From Anabaena subtropica FACHB-260 (GTDB lineage Bacteria; Cyanobacteriota; Cyanobacteriia; Cyanobacteriales; Nostocaceae), in contig NZ_JACJRF010000011.1 in NCBI RefSeq assembly GCF_014697105.1, positions 1 to 64,000 of the forward strand: a stretch of DNA of 64,000 nucleotides, read 5' to 3'. The position numbers and the translations under genes are program-made. Positions 57,871-64,000 of this stretch are shown here, piece by piece. The notes under the pieces were generated by a model. The model was not told where the DNA came from and ran no database searches. It worked only from the letters and a program-made list of their open reading frames with translations. The number at the start of each line of letters is the position of its first letter. The first letter of the stretch is position 1.

Positions 57871-58854
57871 ATGGACAGTTATCTAGATTTAATCCACAGA
57901 GATAGCCTTTTAAATTCATTGAGTTTAGAACATCTGAGAATTTTTGAAGCAACCGTAAGACACAGAAGTTTTACCCGTGCAGCCGCAGAATTATTCACTA
58001 CGCAGCCTTCGGTATCACGTCATATTAAACAGCTAACTGAAACAATTGGTCTGCCATTATTTGAGTATGTAGACAACCGTATTCATTTAACAAAAACTGG
58101 AGAGGAACTTTTAGTAATTTATCAGGAAATATTTCAGCATTTAGAAAATTTTGAAAACAAGGTGATTGATTTAAAAGATATAAAACATGGTCAATTAAAG
58201 GTTTCTGCTGTCAAAACAACTAAGTATGTTATTCCGAAGTTGCTGCTACCATTTTGCGAACTTTATCCTGATATCAAAATTTCCCTGGAATTTACCAACC
58301 ATGAAGCGTTATTGACAAGGATACAAAAAAACTTGGATGATTTCTATATTCTTGGCTATCCGCCAACAAAAGAAGATATGGAAGTCAAACCATTTCTCGA
58401 TAATTTTCTGGTAGTAGTTGCTCCATCAAATCATCCTCTTATTAATAAATCTCATATTTCTTTGGAAAGTTTAGCAGCAGAACAATTGATTATGCGAGAA
58501 CAAGGTTCAGAAACTCGCATGGCTGTAGAGATGTTGTTTGCTGAACATGGAATGAAAATGCAAATTAAATTAGAGGTTAATAGCAATAATGCAACTAAAC
58601 AAGCCGTGTTAGGAGGTTTAGGTATTACAGTTTTATCGATACATAGTTTAAATCCTGAATTACAACAAAATCAATTATCCGTTTTAAATGTGGAGGGATT
58701 TCCAATTATTCAGCAGTGGAAGATAATCTATCACAAGAATAAGTGGTTGTCTCCTATTGTTAATACTTTTTTAGAATATTTACAGAAAGAATGTGTAGGG
58801 AATAGATGTGAGAATTTCTCACTCAGTCCCAATAACTCTTTTAAGTCATGCTAA
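57871..58854 (+). CDS. LysR-family transcriptional regulator
   Basis: This roughly 327-residue protein has an N-terminal helix-turn-helix (LEHLRIFEATVRHRSFTRAAAELFTTQPSVSRHIKQLTETIGLPLFEY) and an effector-binding domain from about 105. It looks like the CbbR/RbcR-type branch (KVSAVKTTKYVIPKLLLPFCELYPDI), but no target is identifiable. It starts at ATG 57871 or TTG 57850; neither has a clear ribosome-binding site. It precedes susA by 257 bp with a terminator between them. Confidence 0.88.
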   Translation: MDSYLDLIHRDSLLNSLSLEHLRIFEATVRHRSFTRAAAELFTTQPSVSRHIKQLTETIGLPLFEYVDNRIHLTKTGEELLVIYQEIFQHLENFENKVIDLKDIKHGQLKVSAVKTTKYVIPKLLLPFCELYPDIKISLEFTNHEALLTRIQKNLDDFYILGYPPTKEDMEVKPFLDNFLVVVAPSNHPLINKSHISLESLAAEQLIMREQGSETRMAVEMLFAEHGMKMQIKLEVNSNNATKQAVLGGLGITVLSIHSLNPELQQNQLSVLNVEGFPIIQQWKIIYHKNKWLSPIVNTFLEYLQKECVGNRCENFSLSPNNSFKSC

Positions 58855-58990
58855 TACTATTATTTCTCAGGAAATTATTAAATGTATAAAGTATGCCCAG
58901 GGTATAAAAGATTGTCTGTCTTTAGTTAGAGCCAATAATACCTAGTTATCGATATTCTAAGTAAATAAGGAGACGAATTAATACATCTGA

Positions 58991-59025
58991 TAAAAACACA
59001 GGTAGTTAGTTTATCTGTGTTTTTT
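58991..59025 (+). terminator. Terminator between the LysR gene and susA
   Basis: TAAAAACACAG (58991-59001) and CTGTGTTTTTT (59015-59025) form a stem with a T-run. It could end the LysR transcript or act in the susA leader. Confidence 0.85.
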
Positions 59026-59111
59026 GGTGTTTGGACGTTTCCATATTCTAGGTTGTAAGCTTGCGCTACCCTAGAAGGCAAATAGGTTAAACCTTCATTT
59101 AAGGGGTGAAT

Positions 59112-61532
59112 ATGTCAGAATTGATTCAAGCAATCTTAAATAGTGAAGAAAAGAATGATTTGCGTGCTTTTATTAGTGAGTTACGTCAGCAGGAGAAAAA
59201 TTACTTGCTACGTAATGATATCTTGAATGTGTATGGTGAATATTGCTCTAAGTCCCAGAAACCAGAGACGTTTTATAAGTTTTCCAATCTTGGTAAACTA
59301 ATTTACTATACTCAAGAAATCATTCAAGAAGATTCCAATTTTTGTTTCATCATTCGTCCTAAGATTGCTGATCAAGAAGTATATCGACTCACCGCAGATT
59401 TAGATGTGGAATCGATGACAGTGGAGGAACTGCTAGACCTGCGCGATCGCCTAGTCAACAAATTTCATCCCAATGATGGTGACCTACTAGAATTAGATTT
59501 CGGCCCCTTCTATGACTACACCCCAACCATCCGCGACCCCAAGAATATTGGTAAGGGTGTGCAGTTTCTCAATCGTTATCTATCTAGCAAACTCTTTCAA
59601 GACCCCAAACAATGGCTGGAAAGCTTATTCAATTTCTTGCGCCTGCATAATTACAATGGCATTCAGCTACTCATAAACTATCAAATTCAATCACAACAAC
59701 AATTATCCCAACAAGTTAAAAAAGCGCTCAATTTTGTCAGCGATCGCCCCAACGACGAACCCTACGAACAATTTCGCCTGCAATTGCAAACTATGGGTTT
59801 TGAGCCTGGTTGGGGTAACACAGCTTCTCGTGTACGGGATAGCTTAAACATTTTGGATGAATTGATTGACTCTCCAGACCCCCAAACCCTAGAAGCCTTC
59901 ATCTCTCGTGTCCCGATGATTTTTAGAATCGTCCTAGTGTCAGCTCACGGTTGGTTTGGACAAGAAGGGGTTTTGGGTCGTCCTGATACTGGTGGTCAGG
60001 TGGTTTACGTTCTTGACCAAGCGAAGAATCTAGAAAAGCAACTGCAAGAAGATGTCATACTCGCTGGTTTAGATGGGTTGAACGTCCAACCCAAAGTCAT
60101 TATTCTCTCTCGCTTGATACCCAACAGTGACGGTACTCTTTGTAACCAAAGGTTAGAAAAAGTCCACGGTACAGAAAACGCCTGGATTCTGCGTGTACCT
60201 CTGCGGGAATTCAACCCCAATATGACGCAAAATTGGATTTCCCGATTTGAGTTTTGGCCCTACTTAGAAACCTTCGCCGTTGACTCAGAACGAGAATTAT
60301 TGGCAGAATTTCAAGGCAGACCAGATTTAATCGTGGGTAACTATACTGACGGGAACTTAGTCGCGTTTCTGTTGGCGCGACGGATGAAAGTTACCCAATG
60401 CAACATCGCCCATGCTTTAGAAAAATCCAAATACTTGTTTAGTAACCTTTACTGGCAAGATTTGGAAGATAAATATCACTTCTCTTTACAGTTCACTGCT
60501 GATTTAATTTCGATGAATGCGGCTAATTTCGTTGTCAGCAGCACCTATCAAGAAATTGTTGGTACACCGGATAGTGTAGGACAGTATGAGTCTTACAAAT
60601 GCTTCACCATGCCGGAACTGTACCATGTAGTGAACGGGATTGAATTATTTAGTCCCAAATTTAATGTCGTACCGCCTGGGGTGAATGAAAATTCCTACTT
60701 CCCCTTCACACGCACTGAAGATAGAGTAGAAAACGATCGCGATCGCCTGGCGGAAATGCTGTTTACCTTAGAAGATTCTAGCCAAATCTTCGGCAAACTC
60801 GACGATCCAACCAAGCGCCCTATTTTCTCAATGGCGCGACTTGACCGCATTAAAAACCTCACAGGTTTAGCAGAATGTTTTGGTCAAAGTAAAGAATTGC
60901 AAGAACATTGCAACTTAATTTTAGTTGCAGGTAAGTTGCGTGTTGAAGAATCAGGCGATAACGAAGAACGGGATGAAATCGTCAAACTTTACCACATCAT
61001 TGATGAATACAATCTACATGGCAAAATTCGCTGGCTAGGTGTACGCCTATCCAAAAATGACTCCGGTGAAATTTATCGTGTCATTGCTGATCACCAGGGT
61101 ATTTTTGTGCAACCAGCATTATTTGAAGCCTTTGGTTTGACAATTCTGGAGTCAATGGTTTCTGGATTACCAACATTCGCCACTCAATTTGGGGGGCCAT
61201 TAGAAATTATTCAAGATAAAGTTAATGGCTTTTACATTAACCCCACAAATTTAGAAGAAACCGCCACAAAAATTATTGATTTCGTCACCAAATGTGAGCA
61301 AAATCCCAACTATTGGAATACAATTTCTCAGCAAGCTATTGACCGAGTATATAGTACATATACTTGGAAAATTCATACAACCAAGCTATTAACCTTAGCC
61401 CGAATTTATGGCTTCTGGAACTTTACCTCCAAAGAAAACCGTGAGGATTTGTTGCGCTATCTTGAGTCTTTGTTTTACTTAATTTACAAACCCAGGGCGC
61501 AACAACTACTAGAACAGCACAAGTATCGGTAA
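59112..61532 (+). CDS. susA: Sucrose synthase
   Basis: This 806-residue GT-B enzyme reversibly cleaves sucrose with UDP or ADP to nucleoside-diphosphate glucose and fructose; in Anabaena it is important for carbon flow and nitrogen-fixing filaments. The N-terminal sucrose-synthase domain (about 1-270) precedes GWFGQEGVLGRPDTGGQVVYVLDQ (about 285-305, sugar-nucleotide domain), and the C-terminal glycosyltransferase domain has FSMARLDRIKNLTGLAE and EAFGLTILE (E-x7-E). Starts at ATG 59112 after AAGGGG; the GTG at 59106 overlaps that site. It stands as a single gene with its own terminator-flanked upstream region. Confidence 0.95.
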   Translation: MSELIQAILNSEEKNDLRAFISELRQQEKNYLLRNDILNVYGEYCSKSQKPETFYKFSNLGKLIYYTQEIIQEDSNFCFIIRPKIADQEVYRLTADLDVESMTVEELLDLRDRLVNKFHPNDGDLLELDFGPFYDYTPTIRDPKNIGKGVQFLNRYLSSKLFQDPKQWLESLFNFLRLHNYNGIQLLINYQIQSQQQLSQQVKKALNFVSDRPNDEPYEQFRLQLQTMGFEPGWGNTASRVRDSLNILDELIDSPDPQTLEAFISRVPMIFRIVLVSAHGWFGQEGVLGRPDTGGQVVYVLDQAKNLEKQLQEDVILAGLDGLNVQPKVIILSRLIPNSDGTLCNQRLEKVHGTENAWILRVPLREFNPNMTQNWISRFEFWPYLETFAVDSERELLAEFQGRPDLIVGNYTDGNLVAFLLARRMKVTQCNIAHALEKSKYLFSNLYWQDLEDKYHFSLQFTADLISMNAANFVVSSTYQEIVGTPDSVGQYESYKCFTMPELYHVVNGIELFSPKFNVVPPGVNENSYFPFTRTEDRVENDRDRLAEMLFTLEDSSQIFGKLDDPTKRPIFSMARLDRIKNLTGLAECFGQSKELQEHCNLILVAGKLRVEESGDNEERDEIVKLYHIIDEYNLHGKIRWLGVRLSKNDSGEIYRVIADHQGIFVQPALFEAFGLTILESMVSGLPTFATQFGGPLEIIQDKVNGFYINPTNLEETATKIIDFVTKCEQNPNYWNTISQQAIDRVYSTYTWKIHTTKLLTLARIYGFWNFTSKENREDLLRYLESLFYLIYKPRAQQLLEQHKYR

Positions 61533-61534
61533 CT

Positions 61535-61555
61535 AGTCATTAGTCATTAGTCATT
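61535..61555 (+). repeat. Three tandem heptamers after susA
   Basis: TAGTCAT occurs three times without gaps directly after the susA stop, followed by looser units (TGACTATTGACTATGGACT) to about 61586. Confidence 0.85.
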
Positions 61556-61591
61556 ATTTTTTGCTTTTGACTATTGACTATGGACTTTTAC

Positions 61592-62188
61592 CTATCTTGT
61601 CAAAGAGTTCCAAGTATTGAAGCCTACTACCCCATCTACTGCGAGATTGCGCTGAACTTGAAAAGCTTTGACAGCAGTTTCTGTCAGCGCACCAAAATTT
61701 CCATCTACTCTAATAGCGTAACCCTTAGCTACTAATAACCGTTGTAAAGCCCGCACAGCAACACCAGAATTACCAAAACGTAATGTTGGTAAATTTCGGC
61801 GGATAGTAGACCTTCTAGCAATCACAATATCGTTACGAAACTGCTGGGCTATAAGACCTGGTTCACGGGGAAATTTGACCTTGACGGCTTGAAAATTTTT
61901 GAACTCATCCACGCTATATAAGTCTTTTGCTAGAACCTTTTGTGTTTTTTTTATGAGAAATTTGTAATTTTCCGGTTTGTAATTCGCTTTAATAGTTGAG
62001 TAACTTTCATTAAGCTGCGTGAATTCAGGTGGCGTGATTTTTGCATTTGATATTAACTGATACGATTCACCCTGTGTTGAGTTTTTCACGCCATTGTCGA
62101 GCTGAATTGCAGGCTGTTTCAGTACAATAGACGTAGAAGCTTGTTTTGTTGCTAATACGCCCGTCATCAGCAAGACAATTTCATTCAT
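61592..62188 (-). CDS. Peptidoglycan-binding domain protein, probably exported
   Basis: About 198 residues. It begins with a hydrophobic stretch (NEIVLLMTGVLATKQA) that may be a signal peptide or anchor. The middle (about 25-130) is unlike known families. The last 65 residues form a PG_binding_1 domain (LRFGNSGVAVRALQRLLVAKGYAIRVDGNFGALTETAVKAFQVQRNLAVDGVVG…). It probably binds cell-wall peptidoglycan. ATG 62188 is preferred; GTG 62209 is possible. It lies tail to tail with susA. Confidence 0.82.
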   Translation of the reverse strand: MNEIVLLMTGVLATKQASTSIVLKQPAIQLDNGVKNSTQGESYQLISNAKITPPEFTQLNESYSTIKANYKPENYKFLIKKTQKVLAKDLYSVDEFKNFQAVKVKFPREPGLIAQQFRNDIVIARRSTIRRNLPTLRFGNSGVAVRALQRLLVAKGYAIRVDGNFGALTETAVKAFQVQRNLAVDGVVGFNTWNSLTR

Positions 62189-62640
62189 GGTAATTGATGT
62201 GACTATCACCCATAATTCCTTTCACGGAAAAAAATAATTATTCCGGAATAAGACGTACTTAAATGTCATGAGTTAAATTTGGAGCCATAGCAAATAATTC
62301 AGAATTTTATAGCTAAATTCTGAATATATTATCCCTTCTGTCTTCTGAGTCATTACTCTGGTTAATGAACCAGGTTTTAATCTGTTTTAAGTCTTGTTTT
62401 GCTACTTCATAGGGTTTAAAAAAAGAAAAGGACATTTATCTAGATGTTCAAGAACAATAAACTCTAGATACAAAGAAATTTATTCCACCCTAAGCGGTAT
62501 ATATCCAGAGGGAATTTGGCAATTGGAGATGTACAAATTACTTATATTGCAATCAAGGTATTAATAAGTACTTTTAGTCATAAAAATAATGTCAAATTTA
62601 GTACTTTATTCTACTTTTTGCCAGATAAAGAGGAAGATAG
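62189..62640. other. 450-bp AT-rich intergenic region
   Basis: This stretch lies upstream of the peptidoglycan-binding protein gene and downstream of the calcium/proton exchanger gene. No gene or structured element is apparent. Confidence 0.5.
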
Positions 62641-62689
62641 AAATAAAAAGCGATCGCTATCCATCAAGTAAAAGATCATAGCGATCGCT
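62641..62689 (-). terminator. HIP1-based terminator of the exchanger gene
   Basis: ATAGCGATCGCT (62678-62689) and AGCGATCGCTAT (62649-62660) pair over 12 bases or more; on the minus strand the stem is followed by TTTTTATTT. It lies 25 bases after the stop codon of the exchanger gene at 62714. Confidence 0.88.
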
Positions 62690-62713
62690 GGTAAGCTTAA
62701 TTTTGGCTAGATG

Positions 62714-63805
62714 CTACCCAATTCCACTGATAGCCGGGTGAAAGTAAAAAGCGAACCCTAGTACTGCATAAGCAGCTAAAAGTAATGTGCCTTCCAACCA
62801 GTTGGATTTACCATCAGAACTGATGCTGTTGGCAATTAGCACCGATACGACTACAGCCACTAACTCAAAGGGTTGAAAATCTAAATCCATTGGCTGACCA
62901 AGTATCCACCCAGCAATAACTAATACTGGGGCGACAAATAAGGCAATCTGCATACTTGAACCCACCGCCACGGAAACGGAGAGATCCATTTTATCTTTCA
63001 TGGCGACGGTAACGGCTGTGGCGTGTTCGGCGGCGTTACCGACGATGGGAACTAGTATCACCCCAGTAAATAGTGCTGTTAAACCTAACTGGGATGTAGC
63101 GACTTCTAGCGCATCGACTAATAATTCTGACTCCACAGCTACAAGCAGAGTACAAACTAACAGCACACCAGACCACAAAAACATATTGGGTTTGGGGTGA
63201 GGATTTTCCTCTGTTTCTATTTCCGCGATACCCACATCATATAGATAGGCGTGGGTTTTCATGGAAAATAACAGCGTTAGGGCATAAACCAAAATTAATA
63301 CTACAGCAACAGCTACAGATAAATATTGTAGGGTTTCTTCCCCTATTCCCTTGGCTGTGTAGTTCATTGCCGTGGGTAGCAACATGGCAATGACTGCTAA
63401 ATTCATGGCTGAAGCATTTACCCTAGCCACAATTGGCTGAAAAGTTTGTTCTTTGTAGCGCAGTCCACCTAACAACATGGAAAGACCCATGACCAGCAGC
63501 AAGTTACTAATAATGGAACCAGTGATGCTGGCTTTAACGACATTCACTAGCCCGGCGTTTAAGGCTACTAAAGCAATAATTAATTCCGTTGCGTTACCAA
63601 AGGTGGCATTTAACAATCCCCCTAGCGTCGGCCCGACAACTACAGCGATTTCTTCGGTCGCTGCACCCATCCAGGCCGCTAAGGGCAGAATTGCTAAGCC
63701 TGCGGTGATGAAAACAATCAAGTCTCCCCACTCTAAATAGTGTGCTGCTAGAGAAACGGGGATAAATAGCAATAGGACGAGAAAAAAAAGGTTTTTGCCT
63801 GACAT
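62714..63805 (-). CDS. cax: Calcium/proton exchanger (CaCA family)
   Basis: This 363-residue integral membrane antiporter has about 11 hydrophobic segments and the two inverted alpha-repeat motifs of the family: GNATELIIALVALNAGL near 68-85 and GNAAEHATAVTVAMKDKMDLSV near 250-272, each with the cation-binding Glu. An acidic loop (EIETEENPHPKPN, about 195-210) separates the halves. The expected role is export of calcium driven by the proton gradient. The ORF starts at 63805 with AAAAAAAGG before it; the gene lies near the window end, where the upstream region has a HIP1-type site at about 63822. Confidence 0.93.
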   Translation of the reverse strand: MSGKNLFFLVLLLFIPVSLAAHYLEWGDLIVFITAGLAILPLAAWMGAATEEIAVVVGPTLGGLLNATFGNATELIIALVALNAGLVNVVKASITGSIISNLLLVMGLSMLLGGLRYKEQTFQPIVARVNASAMNLAVIAMLLPTAMNYTAKGIGEETLQYLSVAVAVVLILVYALTLLFSMKTHAYLYDVGIAEIETEENPHPKPNMFLWSGVLLVCTLLVAVESELLVDALEVATSQLGLTALFTGVILVPIVGNAAEHATAVTVAMKDKMDLSVSVAVGSSMQIALFVAPVLVIAGWILGQPMDLDFQPFELVAVVVSVLIANSISSDGKSNWLEGTLLLAAYAVLGFAFYFHPAISGIG

Positions 63806-64000
63806 TTGTTACTTTTAGTTGAGCGATCGCTCACATTGTTCTGTGATAAATCAAAATATACAAAGAGTTGACAATCAGACTCTAGGATACTCTCAAGTGT
63901 GTGTAAACTTGCTCAGGAATTATACCGTTCGTGCTTTGGTTCGACATTTGTAAACTAAGATTGCAATTTATCAATATTCCGCAATCTTTTGTTGCAAAAC

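Overview
The window comes from a filamentous, heterocyst-forming-type cyanobacterium of the Nostoc/Anabaena/Trichormus group. The evidence is the split RNA polymerase genes rpoB-rpoC1-rpoC2, frequent HIP1 octamers (GCGATCGC), tandem heptamer repeats (STRR-type) between and even inside genes, an acyl-lipid desaturase cluster (desC-desA-desB), a ferredoxin-type divinyl reductase (bciB), an NADPH thioredoxin reductase-thioredoxin fusion (NTRC) and a sucrose synthase. The species cannot be fixed from the sequence alone.

Layout. 1-1329: the 3' end of a group II intron (textbook domain V and VI) inserted in the NTRC gene, followed by its 3' exon. 1411-17800: a complete type I-D CRISPR-Cas locus. 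A WYL-domain regulator is divergent from the cas operon, which runs cas3', a small coiled-coil gene, a DUF1016/PDDEXK nuclease, cas10d, csc2, csc1, a 2OG-Fe(II) oxygenase, cas6, cas4, cas1, cas2. A leader follows, then an array of 33 exact 37-nt repeats plus one degenerate terminal repeat (33 spacers), and then a more decayed repeat running into the start of a histidine kinase gene. Three parts are not standard I-D components: the oxygenase, the DUF1016 nuclease with its small partner, and an antisense repeat-spacer-repeat-like element between cas3' and the small gene.

17836-25609: a PAS-GAF histidine kinase, a membrane-anchored helical-repeat protein, Hsp33, a toxin relic, a small SRPBCC-like protein, a universal stress protein and hisD. 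26330-37769: rpsT, tatD, then rpoB-rpoC1-rpoC2 ending at a strong terminator. The rpo genes carry repeat-derived sequence both in their spacers and in frame inside rpoB and rpoC2, and the rpoC2 start codon lies within a heptamer array. 37778-41304: desB, desA and desC on the minus strand, which desaturate membrane lipids. 41392-48243: a methionine gamma-lyase-family protein, a GxxExxY relic, bciB, a DJ-1/PfpI protein, a LuxR regulator and a GH65 enzyme. 48432-55292: a small unknown, a radical SAM protein, LysR, a small conserved-looking protein overlapping a GNAT gene tail to tail, sppA and type II IPP isomerase. 56077-63805: an SDR, a tandem DUF305 lipoprotein, LysR, sucrose synthase, a peptidoglycan-binding protein and a calcium/proton exchanger.

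I saw no tRNA or rRNA gene and no intact transposase. Positions 63806-64000 hold only the upstream region of the exchanger and nothing I can name. All family names come from recognising motifs by eye; no database search was run.
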